Assembly: GCF_000243095.1 (NCBI RefSeq)
Contig: NZ_AHJE01000069.1
Span: 1-64,000, forward strand
Source of the DNA: Cupriavidus basilensis OR16
Lineage (GTDB): Bacteria > Pseudomonadota > Gammaproteobacteria > Burkholderiales > Burkholderiaceae
DNA: 64,000 bases
Reading direction: 5' to 3'
Below, one piece after another: positions 8,412 through 17,700 of this stretch; the stretch's first letter is position 1, and each line of letters opens with the position of its first letter. The notes under the pieces were generated by a model. That model ran no database searches, was not told where the DNA came from, and saw only the letters and a program-made list of their open reading frames with translations. The position numbers and the translations under genes are program-made.

Positions 8412-9623
8412 GTGCTGTCCGAACAATCGAGACCCCTGATCGACGCGAGCGTCCCCGTGCTGCGCGAACATGGCCTGGCCATTACCCAGACTTTCTATCG
8501 CAACATGTTTGTCGATCGGCCCGAGCTGACCAACCTGTTCAACATGGGCAACCAGGCCAACGGTTCGCAGCAGCAGTCGCTCGCCTCCGCCGTGTTCGCC
8601 TACGCCGCCAACCATGGCGACAACAGCGCCCTGGCCCCGGTGGTCAGCCGCATCGTCCACAAGCACGCCTCGGTTGGCATCAAGCCCAGCCACTACGCCA
8701 TCGTCGCCCGCCACCTGCTCGGCGCCATCGGCGAAGTGCTTGGCGATGCCGCCACCCCGGCGCTGGTCGCCGCCTGGGATGAAGCCTACTGGCTACTCGC
8801 CGCCGAACTGATCGCCGCGGAAACGCGCCTCTACGAGCGCGCGCAATCCGGCCCCGATCACCGCCAGCCCGTGCGCATCGTCGCGCGCGAAGCACAAAGC
8901 GCCGACATCACCGCCTTCACGCTCGAAGCCGTCGGCGGCACCACGCTGGCCGACTTCCTGCCCGGCCAGTACATCTCCGTGGTGGTGGAACTCACCCCCG
9001 GCGCCTTCCAGCAACGCCAGTACAGTTTGTCCGACGCCCCCAACGGCAAGACCTGGCGCATCTCGGTCAAGCGCGACCGCGGCAATGGCGGCGATTTGCC
9101 CGCCGGCGCGGTCTCGAACTGGCTGCACCAAAACGCCCGCGAAGGCGACGTGCTGCTGGTCAGCCAGCCCTTCGGCGACTTCGCCCCGCGCATCGAGCCC
9201 AGCACCCCCATCGTGCTGCTCTCGGCCGGCGTCGGCGTCACGCCCATGATCAGCGCGCTGAACACCGTCGCGCAACGCAACCCCTCACGCAAGGTCGTAT
9301 TCGGCCACGCTGCGCGCATGGCCTCGCACGTGGCGCACCTGAAGGACGTCAAGCATGCCGCCCGTCAGCTGCCCAAGCTGCGCACGCACTTTTTCCTGGA
9401 ATCCGAGGAGCCGGCGGAATTCCTGGCGCAACCCGCCCTGCCGGGCCGCATGGATATCGATGTGATTCTGGCCGACGATGACCTTGCGGATGCGGACTTC
9501 TACCTGTGCGGGCCGCTGCCGTTCATGCAGGCACAGCGCACGGCGCTGCAGGCGCGTGGCGTGAAGGCGGAACGGGTGCACCGGGAGGTGTTTGGGCCGG
9601 ATTTGCTGGATACGCTGTTGTAA
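8412..9623 (+). CDS. hmp: Flavohaemoglobin, nitric oxide dioxygenase
   Basis: 403 residues. It oxidises nitric oxide to nitrate using NAD(P)H and O2. GTG at 8412 is chosen over the upstream TTG because GGAGG lies five bases before it and because it puts the globin residues in register with the E. coli protein: Tyr29 (B10), Phe43, Gln53 (E7) and proximal His85. The FAD-binding RQYSLSD motif is near residue 200 and the NAD-binding GVGVTPM near 270; the C-terminus EVFGPDLL is typical. Length equals the family norm. Divergent from nsrR and probably repressed by it. The 71 bases after it hold a GC-rich hairpin at about 9647-9667 without a clear U-run. Confidence 0.96.
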   Translation: MLSEQSRPLIDASVPVLREHGLAITQTFYRNMFVDRPELTNLFNMGNQANGSQQQSLASAVFAYAANHGDNSALAPVVSRIVHKHASVGIKPSHYAIVARHLLGAIGEVLGDAATPALVAAWDEAYWLLAAELIAAETRLYERAQSGPDHRQPVRIVAREAQSADITAFTLEAVGGTTLADFLPGQYISVVVELTPGAFQQRQYSLSDAPNGKTWRISVKRDRGNGGDLPAGAVSNWLHQNAREGDVLLVSQPFGDFAPRIEPSTPIVLLSAGVGVTPMISALNTVAQRNPSRKVVFGHAARMASHVAHLKDVKHAARQLPKLRTHFFLESEEPAEFLAQPALPGRMDIDVILADDDLADADFYLCGPLPFMQAQRTALQARGVKAERVHREVFGPDLLDTLL

Positions 9624-9694
9624 AGCTAAAAAGGCAACGAAGGAGCGCGCGGCAATCCCGCGCGCACTGCAGGCAGGCGCCAGCCGCCACCAGC

Positions 9695-11119
9695 TCAGGA
9701 CGCCCGCCCTTGCTGCCGCGGGAACCGCAACGCAAACCGCACCAGCCCCGGCGTGGGGCAACTGGCCTCCACGCCGCCGCCGTGCAGCACCATGATCGCC
9801 TTCACGATGGCCAGGCCGAGGCCATTGGATTCGGTGACCCGGCTGCGCGCGGCGTCGCCCCGGTAGAAGCGGTCGAACAGGCGGTCGAGCTGGCCTTGCG
9901 GAATGGCCTCGCCCTGGTTTTCCACCGAGATCACGACGCCGTCGGGCTCTTCGGTGCTGCTGAGCCGCACCACGCTGCCCGGCGCGCCGTAGCGCACGGC
10001 ATTGACCACGAGGTTGTTGATGGCGCGGCGGCACAGCAGCGGATTGGCCCAGAGCGTGCCGCGCGCCTCCACCTTGAACGTCATCGCCTTCTCATCCGCC
10101 GGCCCTTCGAAATACTCTGCGATCTTGCCGAGCTCGTCGGGCAGCGACACCTGCGCACGCTCGATGACCAGCCCGGCGTGGTCGGCCTGCGCCAGGAACA
10201 GGATGTTCTCGGCAATATGGCCGAGCCGGTTCAGTTCCTCCAGGTTGGACTCGAGGATGTCCTGGTATTCGTCGGGCCGGCGCGGCTGGCTCAGCGTGAC
10301 CTGGGTCTGGCCGATCAGCGCGCCCACGGGCGTGCGGATCTCGTGTGCCAGGTCGGCGGAGAACTGCGAGAGCCGCTCGTAGCCGTCGGCCAGCCGGTCC
10401 AGCATGGCGTTGAACGCGCCGACGAGGCCGCGCAGCTCGGCGGGGGCATCCCGCTCGTCAAGGCGCACCGCGAGGCTGGCGGGACTGATCTCGGCGGCCC
10501 GCGCGGCGATGCTGCCAACCGGCTTGAGCCCGCGCCGGATGGCGAAGAACGCGAGCGCGCTCGCCGCCAGCATGCCGACCAGCGCGGCCAGCACCACGCG
10601 GTTGCGGTAGGCGGCGAGCATCTGCACCTCGTTGCTCATCGGATGCGCGGCGATCACCTCGACCACGCTGCCGTCCTCGCTGGAGCGCGCCATCGCGGCC
10701 GCCCAATGCACCGGCACGCCGTTGTCCAGCCGGGTGCGCAGGATGCTGGCCGCGGTCGGGCCAGCGCCGTCGCCCGGCACCGAGGCTTCAAGCTTTGCCG
10801 GCACCGGCAGATAGTCCGGGTTGACATGGATAAACGGCGGCTCGCCCGGCTTGCGGAAGATCAACACGTCGCGCTCGGCACCGAGCATGGATTCGAACAG
10901 CAAAGGTCGGTCCTTGAGCTCGCCGACCGTGTACACATCGCTCGCCAGCCGGCGGAAATGCGCCACGCGCCCGATCAGCTGCAGATCGGCGCGGGCCTCC
11001 ATCGAAGTCTTGGCGGACTGGTAGAAATATGCGCCCAGCGCCCCGATCACCACGCAGGCAATCGCGGCGAACGATAGCGTGGTGCGCGCCGTGAGCGAGC
11101 GCGAGGACCAGGCTTTCAT
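9695..11119 (-). CDS. Two-component sensor histidine kinase (heavy-metal/redox type)
   Basis: 474 residues: membrane helix near 12-32, a periplasmic sensor of about 140 residues, a second helix near 172-194, a HAMP linker, then a kinase core with the phosphorylated His259 in FSADLAHEIRTP, the N box INNLVVNAVRY and the G box NGLGLAIV. The order and HAMP sequence match CusS/CopS/HprS-like kinases. Its start overlaps the response regulator stop by four bases (ATGA at 11116-11119), so the pair is coupled. The periplasmic domain lacks obvious metal-ligand clusters, so the signal could be a metal or an oxidant. Confidence 0.9.
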   Translation of the reverse strand: MKAWSSRSLTARTTLSFAAIACVVIGALGAYFYQSAKTSMEARADLQLIGRVAHFRRLASDVYTVGELKDRPLLFESMLGAERDVLIFRKPGEPPFIHVNPDYLPVPAKLEASVPGDGAGPTAASILRTRLDNGVPVHWAAAMARSSEDGSVVEVIAAHPMSNEVQMLAAYRNRVVLAALVGMLAASALAFFAIRRGLKPVGSIAARAAEISPASLAVRLDERDAPAELRGLVGAFNAMLDRLADGYERLSQFSADLAHEIRTPVGALIGQTQVTLSQPRRPDEYQDILESNLEELNRLGHIAENILFLAQADHAGLVIERAQVSLPDELGKIAEYFEGPADEKAMTFKVEARGTLWANPLLCRRAINNLVVNAVRYGAPGSVVRLSSTEEPDGVVISVENQGEAIPQGQLDRLFDRFYRGDAARSRVTESNGLGLAIVKAIMVLHGGGVEASCPTPGLVRFALRFPRQQGRAS

Positions 11120-11787
11120 GCGCTCTCGCCGAAGGTGTAGCCGATGCTGCGCACGGTATGGATGAGCTTCTTGTCGAAGGGCAGGTCGATCTTGGCGCGC
11201 AGCCGCTTGATGGCCACGTCAACGACGTTGGTGTCGCTGTCGAAGTTCATGTCCCACACCTCGGCGGCAATCAGCGTGCGCGACAGCGCCTCGCCCTGGC
11301 GCTTCACCAGCAGGTGCAGCAGCAGGAATTCCTTGTTGGTCAGCACGATCTCCACGCCCTGGCGCGTCACCTTGCGGCGCAGGACATCGAGCTTGAGGTC
11401 GGCGAATTCGAACAACTCTGCTTCGCGCACCACACCGCGGCGCAGCAGCGTGCGGATGCGCAGCACCAGTTCGATGAACGAGAACGGCTTGACCAGGTAA
11501 TCGTCGGCGCCAAGCTCAAGCCCGTGGATGCGGTCGTTGACGTGGTCGCGCGCGGTCAGGAAGATCACCGGCAGGTCGCGCCGCGCGCGCAGCGTGCGCA
11601 TGATTTCCCAGCCGTCGATGCCGGGCAGCATCACGTCCAGCACCACGAGGTCGTAGGTGTGCTCCAGTGCCATGTGCAATCCGTCCGTGCCGGTGCGCGC
11701 GAGATCCACGGCGTAGCCGCTTTCGCGCAGGCCCTTCTTGAGATAATCGCCGGTCTTGGGGTCGTCTTCGATGACGAGGATGCTCAT
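11116..11787 (-). CDS. OmpR-family response regulator (CusR/CopR/HprR type)
   Basis: 223 residues from ATG 11787; a second in-frame ATG at 11802 would add five residues. The receiver domain has the acidic pocket ED at 7-9, phospho-acceptor Asp51 (VVLDVMLPG), Thr78 and Lys100 (YLVKPF). The C-terminal winged helix contains SDTNVVDVAIKRLRAKID and the final VRSIGYTFG. The sequence is close to heavy-metal response regulators. First gene of a two-gene operon with the kinase, divergent from an exported protein, cytochrome b and Mo-oxidoreductase, which it may control. Confidence 0.92.
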   Translation of the reverse strand: MSILVIEDDPKTGDYLKKGLRESGYAVDLARTGTDGLHMALEHTYDLVVLDVMLPGIDGWEIMRTLRARRDLPVIFLTARDHVNDRIHGLELGADDYLVKPFSFIELVLRIRTLLRRGVVREAELFEFADLKLDVLRRKVTRQGVEIVLTNKEFLLLHLLVKRQGEALSRTLIAAEVWDMNFDSDTNVVDVAIKRLRAKIDLPFDKKLIHTVRSIGYTFGESA

Positions 11788-11857
11788 GATGCGCAAAGCC
11801 ATTCAACGGTATGCTGCCATTCTAGCGGCGGCAGGAGCCCCGATTTATGACATTTTG

Positions 11858-11874
11858 GTCATCAAAAAGTCATC
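11858..11874. promoter_or_regulatory. Candidate response-regulator direct repeat
   Basis: GTCATC occurs at 11858-11863 and again at 11869-11874, an 11-base step, one helical turn, as expected for tandem OmpR-family monomers. It lies in the 147-base gap between the divergent regulator and exported-protein genes. Only two copies are seen, so support is modest. Confidence 0.35.
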
Positions 11875-11934
11875 CGGAAGACCTAGGCACCACCCTAACC
11901 TACGTAGCACTTTCCACGCACCAGGAGTCCTAGG

Positions 11935-12576
11935 ATGAAGATCGTTTCGAGCATGTTGACGCGTACCTTGGTTGCCCCGGCCCTGTTTGCCGGCGCCATG
12001 TTTGCCGCGGCCCCCGCGGTGCTGGCCCAACCCGCTCCCGCCGCCACCCCCACCGGCGTGCGCGGCACCGTGACCGCCTTCGCCGGCGACACGCTGAAGG
12101 TGCGCACGCGCAGCGGACAGGACCTGGACGTGGGCCTGACCAAGGACACGGCGGTGCGCGCGGTGACGCTGGCCAAAGTCGACGAGATCAAGGCCGGCAG
12201 CTACATCGGCTCGGCCGCCGTGCCGCAGGCGGACGGCTCGCTCAAGGCGCTCGAGGTGCACGTGTTTCCGCCCAGCATGCGCGGCTCCGGCGAAGGCCAC
12301 CGCGCATGGGACCTGGGCAAGAACAGCAGCATGACCAATGGCACCGTGGGCAATGTGGTGGTCAGCAACGGCCGCACCATCACCGTGAAGTACCCCGACG
12401 GCGAAAAGCGCATCGTGATCCCCAACGATGTGCCCATCGTCAACCTGGAACCCGGCGACCGTTCCTTGCTGGTCCCCGGCGCGCATATTGTGCTGTTTGC
12501 GAGCAAAGGCGCCGACGGCGCACTGACCGCGCGCTTTATCTCCGCCGGCAAGCAAGGCGTGGTTCCGCCGATGTAA
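11935..12576 (+). CDS. Exported DUF5666-like protein of unknown function
   Basis: 213 residues with a signal peptide ending near AVLAQP (about residues 29-33). The mature protein contains two similar beta-rich stretches, GVRGTVTAFAGDTLKVRTRS and GTVGNVVVSNGRTITVKYPD, suggestive of repeated OB-like folds of the DUF5666 kind. AGGAG at 11923-11927 gives a clear start. It opens the plus-strand group that continues into cytochrome b and the Mo-oxidoreductase, though a 63-base gap follows. No enzymatic motif was recognised. Confidence 0.75.
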   Translation: MKIVSSMLTRTLVAPALFAGAMFAAAPAVLAQPAPAATPTGVRGTVTAFAGDTLKVRTRSGQDLDVGLTKDTAVRAVTLAKVDEIKAGSYIGSAAVPQADGSLKALEVHVFPPSMRGSGEGHRAWDLGKNSSMTNGTVGNVVVSNGRTITVKYPDGEKRIVIPNDVPIVNLEPGDRSLLVPGAHIVLFASKGADGALTARFISAGKQGVVPPM

Positions 12577-12639
12577 GACCCGCCCGGGCCGGCTCCATCC
12601 GGCCTGGATCCTGGCATCCCGATCCCAAGCCCCCCCGCC

Positions 12640-13287
12640 ATGCGCAAGCTCCCCTCCTCCAGGCCCGCGCGGCGCGCCATCGTCCATCCGCTGGTCGTGC
12701 GCGCCACGCACTGGGTCAACGCCTTCGCCATGACCTGCATGGTGATGAGCGGCTGGGCGATCTACAACGCCTCGCCGCTGTTTCCCTTCAAATTCCCGGC
12801 ATGGGCGACCGTGGGCGGCTGGCTGGGCGGCTCGATCGCATGGCATTTCGCGGCCATGTGGCTGCTGTTCGCCAATGCCCTGGTCTACCTGGCCTATGGC
12901 CTGGCCACGCGGCATTTCCGGCGCCACTTCCTGCCGCTGAGCGCGCGCGGCGTCTTGCGTGACGCGTCGCTTGCCATACGGCTGCGCCTGCCGCATCGGC
13001 CCGGCGCCTATAACGCGGTGCAGCGGCTGATGTATGTGGGCGTGTTGCTGCTGGGCGTGCTAGTGGTGGCATCCGGGCTGGCTATCTGGAAACCCGTGCA
13101 ACTGGACTGGCTGGCCACGCTGTTTGGCGGTTTCGACACGGCGCGCCATGTGCATTTCCTTGCCATGGCGGGGATCGTGGGCTTTGTGGTGGTTCACCTG
13201 GCGCTCGTCATCCTGGTGCCAGCCACCTTGTTGCCGATGCTGACCGGCCGCGCCGGGCGCGCTGGCCATGGAGAGGTGAAAGCATGA
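12640..13287 (+). CDS. Cytochrome b561-like membrane protein
   Basis: 215 residues with four predicted membrane helices. Histidines suited to haem b are present in RATHWVNAF (helix 1), IAWHFAAMW (helix 2), RHVHFLAMA and VVVHLALV. This is the Ni/Fe-hydrogenase cytochrome b / YedZ-like fold, which takes electrons from the quinol pool. The stop overlaps the next start (ATGA at 13284-13287), so it most likely anchors and reduces the adjacent molybdopterin oxidoreductase. No good ribosome binding site is seen before ATG 12640. Confidence 0.85.
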   Translation: MRKLPSSRPARRAIVHPLVVRATHWVNAFAMTCMVMSGWAIYNASPLFPFKFPAWATVGGWLGGSIAWHFAAMWLLFANALVYLAYGLATRHFRRHFLPLSARGVLRDASLAIRLRLPHRPGAYNAVQRLMYVGVLLLGVLVVASGLAIWKPVQLDWLATLFGGFDTARHVHFLAMAGIVGFVVVHLALVILVPATLLPMLTGRAGRAGHGEVKA

Positions 13288-14069
13288 GCACCCCCGACGA
13301 CGACAAGCGGATCGTCATGGCGGCCGCGGAACCGCTCAGCGCGGCCGATTTCAAGCCCCAGCTGGCGCAGCTCCAGCGCCGCCTGTTCCTGCGCTCCTCG
13401 CTGTCGCTGGGCGCCCTGTCCATGCTGGCGGGCTGCACCCTGCAGGATGGGGACGCCGTGGACAAGGCGCTGTGGTCGATGTCGCGCTGGAACGATCGCG
13501 TGCAGGCCTGGCTGTTCAACCGCAACCGGCTGGCACCCACTTACGCGCGCAGCCAGGTCACGCAGCCCTTCCCGTTCAACGCCTTCTATCCCGAATACGA
13601 CGTACCGGAGGTCGACGGTACCGACTACCGCCTCGAAGTCTCCGGGCTGGTCGCCGACAAGCGCGCATGGAGCCTGGCGCAATTGCGCGCGCTGCCGCAG
13701 GCGGGGCAGATCACGCGGCATATCTGCATCGAGGGCTGGAGCGCGATCGGCGAATGGCGCGGCGTTGCGCTGCGCACCTTCCTGGAACGCATCGGCGCGG
13801 ACACCACCGCCCGCTATATCGGATTCAAATGCGCGGACCGCTACTACTCCAGCCTCGACATGGAGACCGCGCTGCATCCGCAGACCATGCTGGCGCTGGA
13901 TTTTGGCAGCGAGCCGCTGCCCGCCCAGTATGGCTATCCACTCAAGCTGCGGGTGCCGACCAAGCTTGGCTTCAAGAACCCCAAGCATATCGCCGCGCTC
14001 TTCGTGACCAACGAGAATCCGGGCGGCTACTGGGAAGACCAGGGGTATAACTGGTTTAGCGGACTGTAG
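13284..14069 (+). CDS. Molybdopterin-dependent oxidoreductase, sulphite oxidase/MsrP-like
   Basis: 261 residues. An N-terminal RRLFLR followed by a hydrophobic stretch ending LSMLAGC gives both a twin-arginine-like signal and a lipobox, so it is probably an exported lipoprotein. The sulphite oxidase-type Mo-cofactor domain has the molybdenum cysteine in HICIEGWSAIGEWRG and the later GYPLKLRVPTKLGFKNPKHI. It is shorter than E. coli MsrP. Paired with a cytochrome b partner by a four-base overlap. It may repair oxidised methionines in the envelope as MsrPQ does, but other substrates are possible. Confidence 0.87.
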   Translation: MSTPDDDKRIVMAAAEPLSAADFKPQLAQLQRRLFLRSSLSLGALSMLAGCTLQDGDAVDKALWSMSRWNDRVQAWLFNRNRLAPTYARSQVTQPFPFNAFYPEYDVPEVDGTDYRLEVSGLVADKRAWSLAQLRALPQAGQITRHICIEGWSAIGEWRGVALRTFLERIGADTTARYIGFKCADRYYSSLDMETALHPQTMLALDFGSEPLPAQYGYPLKLRVPTKLGFKNPKHIAALFVTNENPGGYWEDQGYNWFSGL

Positions 14070-14312
14070 GGCAAGACAGCACTGCCGCCGGCAAGTGACG
14101 GACCCTGGGTGATGCACGGTGCGCCGGGCACCAAACACGCTGCCTGGTGTACGCATTGCCGCACCCGCGCAGCGCGCCAAGCATTCCCACCATCGGCGCA
14201 CATGGGTAATATCAAGGCCATGCGCGCCGCCACCCTGGCCGGGGCGCAGTCTGAATCGCGCAAGCCCGCCTGATCTCCCGCCGCGGGCAGCGGCACGCGA
14301 ACGAGGGAGACC

Positions 14313-14642
14313 ATGGCTTTAGTGGCTTTAGCGGCTTCATTGGCATCAGTGGCATCAGTGGCTTCAGGCGGCAGCCCCTACCGGCAACTCTGGCACCTCA
14401 CATCCGAAGGATGGGGCTACTGCGCGCTCGGCACCTTCAGCCACGATGGCCTGCCCCCGGAATGGCGCGCCGTGCTGCCCATGCTGCCGCTGCGCGACCG
14501 CTACTCCCCCGTGAAAGCCGCCCGCATGGTGCTGGTCACCATGCAGATCCGCGGCGCGGCGCCGGCATCGGCCAGGCAATCGGATCCGCAGCGGCCGTTG
14601 TATTACGTTTATCAGGCTTGGAGTACGCAGCGGGTGGCTTGA
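14313..14642 (+). CDS. Hypothetical protein with Ala/Ser/Val repeat N-terminus
   Basis: 109 residues. The first ~17 codons come from degenerate 9-base tandem units of the type NTGGCWTYA (about 14316-14364), giving an Ala-Leu-Ser-Val stretch. The rest (YRQLWHLTSEGWGYCALGTF, then AARMVLVTMQIRG) looks like genuine protein and may begin internally. No family recognised. It is followed by a bidirectional terminator shared with purL. The 243 bases before it show no gene. Confidence 0.45.
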   Translation: MALVALAASLASVASVASGGSPYRQLWHLTSEGWGYCALGTFSHDGLPPEWRAVLPMLPLRDRYSPVKAARMVLVTMQIRGAAPASARQSDPQRPLYYVYQAWSTQRVA

Positions 14643-14652
14643 GCAGACAAAA

Positions 14653-14675
14653 AAAAGCCCGCGAAGCGGGCTTTT
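14653..14675. terminator. Bidirectional terminator
   Basis: Stem AAAAGCCCGC / GCGGGCTTTT with loop GAA and A/T runs on both sides. It sits between the convergent 109-residue ORF and purL and can serve both. Confidence 0.85.
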
Positions 14676-14706
14676 CCTTTCTACAGCGAGAAGAACGGCA
14701 AGCCGT

Positions 14707-17700
14707 TCAACCCACCCACTTCCGCGCATTGCGGAACATGCGCATCCACGGGCTGCCGCCGTCTTCCACCTGCTTCCAGGCATCCGGCGCCCAGCTCATG
14801 GTGGCGGTGCGGAACACGCGCTCCGGGTGCGGCATCAGCACGGTGAAGCGCCCGTCGGTGGTGGTCACCGAGGTAATGCCGTCCGGCGAGCCGTTCGGGT
14901 TCAGCGGGTAGGTCTGGGTAGGCGCGCCGTGGTTGTCCACGAAACGCAGCGCCACCTGGGCCTGGCTCTTGTCGCCTTGCTGCGAGAAGTCGGCGAAGCC
15001 TTCGCCGTGCGCCACCACGATGGGCAGACGGCTGCCTTCCATGCCGGCGAAGAAGATCGACGGCGAGGATTGCACTTCCACGGTGACGTAGCGCGCTTCG
15101 TACTGCTCCGACTGGTTGCGGGTGAACTTGGGCCATGCGCCCGCGCCGGGGATGATCGGGGCGAGGTTGCTCATCATCTGGCAGCCGTTGCACACGCCCA
15201 GCGCGAAGGTGTCCTGGCGGTTGAAGAAGGCCGCGAACTGCTCGGCCATCTGCGCGTTGAACAGGATCGTCTTGGCCCAGCCTTCGCCGGCACCCAGCAC
15301 GTCGCCGTAGCTGAAGCCACCGCAAGCGACAAAGCCGGAGAAGTCGGCCAGGTTGGCGCGGCCGGCGATCAGGTCGCTCATGTGGACGTCGTGCGTGTCG
15401 AAGCCCGCGCGATCCATGCTGTACGCCATTTCGATCTGCGAGTTGACGCCCTGCTCGCGCAGGATTGCCACGCGCGGACGCGCGCCGGTGGCCACGAACG
15501 GTGCGGCAATGTCTTGCGCCGGATCGAAGGTCAGCACCGGCGTGATGCCCGGGTCCGCCGCGTCGAGCACGCGGTCGTATTCGCTGTCGGCGCAGGCCGG
15601 GTTGTCGCGCTGGCGCGCGATGCGCCAGCTGACTTCGCTCCAGGTGCGCTGCAGCTCGCTGCGCGCGGCGCCGAAGACCTTCTTGGCGTCGCGGTAGATC
15701 TCGATCTGGCCGGTGGCGTTGGGCTTGCCGACCACGTGGCTGCATGCCGACAAGCCAACTTCGCGCAGCATGGCAAACACGGCGTCGCGCTCTTCCAGGC
15801 GGACCTGGATGACCGCGCCGAGCTCTTCCGAGAACAGCGCGCGCAGGGTCTGCTCGTCGCGCCGGCCGGAGATTTGCTGCGCCCAGTTCTTGGCGTCGCC
15901 GAAGTCCTGTTCCTGCACCGGGTCCAGCGCCAGCATGTCGACGTTGAGCGACAGGCCGCAATGCCCGGCAAAGGCCATTTCCGCCAGGGCAGCCATGAAG
16001 CCGCCGTCGGAACGGTCGTGGTAAGCCAGCAGCTTGCCCTCGCGGTTCAGGCGCTGGATCACGTTGAAGAAGTTCTTCAGGTCTTCGGCGCTGTCCACGT
16101 CCGGCGTGGTGTCGCCAACCTGCTGCGTCACCTGGGCCAGGATGCTGCCGCCGAGGCGGTTCTTGCCGCGGCCGAGGTCGATGGCGATCAGCACGCTCTC
16201 GCCCGCGTCGGTGCGCAGTTGCGGGGTCAGGGTCCGGTCGGTGTCATCCACGGCGGCGAACGCCGAGATGATCAGCGAGACCGGCGCGACCACTTCCTTG
16301 TCGACGCCGCCGTCCTGCCACTTGGTGCGCATCGACAGCGAATCCTTGCCCACCGGGATACTGATGCCGAGGGCCGGGCACAGTTCCATGCCGACCGCGT
16401 GCACGGTGTCGTACAGCTTGGCGTCCTCGCCTTCCACGCCGCAGGCGGCCATCCAGTTGGCGGACAGCTTGACCTTGCCCAGGTCCTTGACCGGCGCGGC
16501 AGCCAGGTTGGTCAGCGCCTCGCCGATGGCCATGCGGCCCGAGGCGGGCGCGTTGATCACGGCCAGCGGCGTGCGCTCGCCCATGGTCATGGCTTCACCG
16601 GCGCGGCCCTTGTAGTCGAGCGTGGTCACGGCCACGTCCGCCACCGGCACCTGCCAGGGGCCGACCATCTGGTCGCGCGCGTTCATGCCGCCGACCGTAC
16701 GGTCGCCGATGGTGATCAGGAAGGACTTGCTGGCCACGGTCGGGTGGCGCAGCACGTCGCGCACGGCCTTGTCCAGCGCGATGCCGGTCACGTCCACCGG
16801 GGGCAGGCTTTGCGCTACATGCTTGACGTCGCGGTGCATGCGCGGCGGCTTGCCCAGCAGCACGTCCATCGGCATGTTCACGGCATAGTGCTCCTTGAGC
16901 GCGGCGTCGACATGCGCGTCGACCAGTTGCAGTTGCTGCTCTTCGGTGGCGATGCCCACCACGGCAAACGGCGAGCGCTCGCGCTGGCACATGGTCTGGA
17001 ACAACGGGAAGGACTCCGGTGCCACCGCCATCACATAGCGCTCCTGCGACTCGTTGCACCAGATCTCGGCCGGGCTCATGCCGGACTCTTCCAGGTGCAC
17101 CTGGCGCAGGTCAAAGCGCGCGCCGCGGCCCGCGCCGTCCACCAGTTCGGGGAAGGCGTTGGAGATGCCGCCCGCGCCCACGTCGTGGATCGACAGGATG
17201 GGGTTGTCGTCGCCGAGCTGCCAGCAGGCGTTGATCACTTCCTGCGCACGCCGCTCCATTTCCGGGTTGCCGCGCTGGACCGAATCGAAATCCAGGTCGG
17301 CGGTATTGGTGCCGGTCGCCATCCAGCTGGCGGCGCTGCCGCCCATGCCTATGCGCATGCCCGGGCCGCCCAGCTGGATCAGCAGCGAGCCGGCCGGCAG
17401 CGCCTTCTTGTGCGTGTGGCCGGCATCGATGTTGCCGATGCCGCCGGCGATCATGATCGGCTTGTGATAGCCGCGCACGGTGCCGCCGACATTTTGCTCG
17501 TAGACGCGGAAGTAGCCACCCAGGATGGCACGGCCGAATTCGTTGTTGAACGCGGCGCCGCCAAGCGGGCCTTCGGTCATGATTTGCAGCGGCGAGGCAA
17601 TGCGGTCCGGCTTGCCGGTCACGCTCACCTTGTCGTCCGGGTTGCGGTGCGCCACCGGCTGGGCGGCGTCGCGCGCGTTTTCCCAGCCTTCCACGGCGTC

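Noticed and set aside
9640..9672. Terminator between hmp and the histidine kinase
   Set aside because: There is a GC-rich hairpin but no adjacent U-run on either strand, so it was only mentioned with hmp.
11116..11119. Programmed frameshift between response regulator and kinase
   Set aside because: The four-base ATGA overlap is ordinary translational coupling and both proteins are complete.
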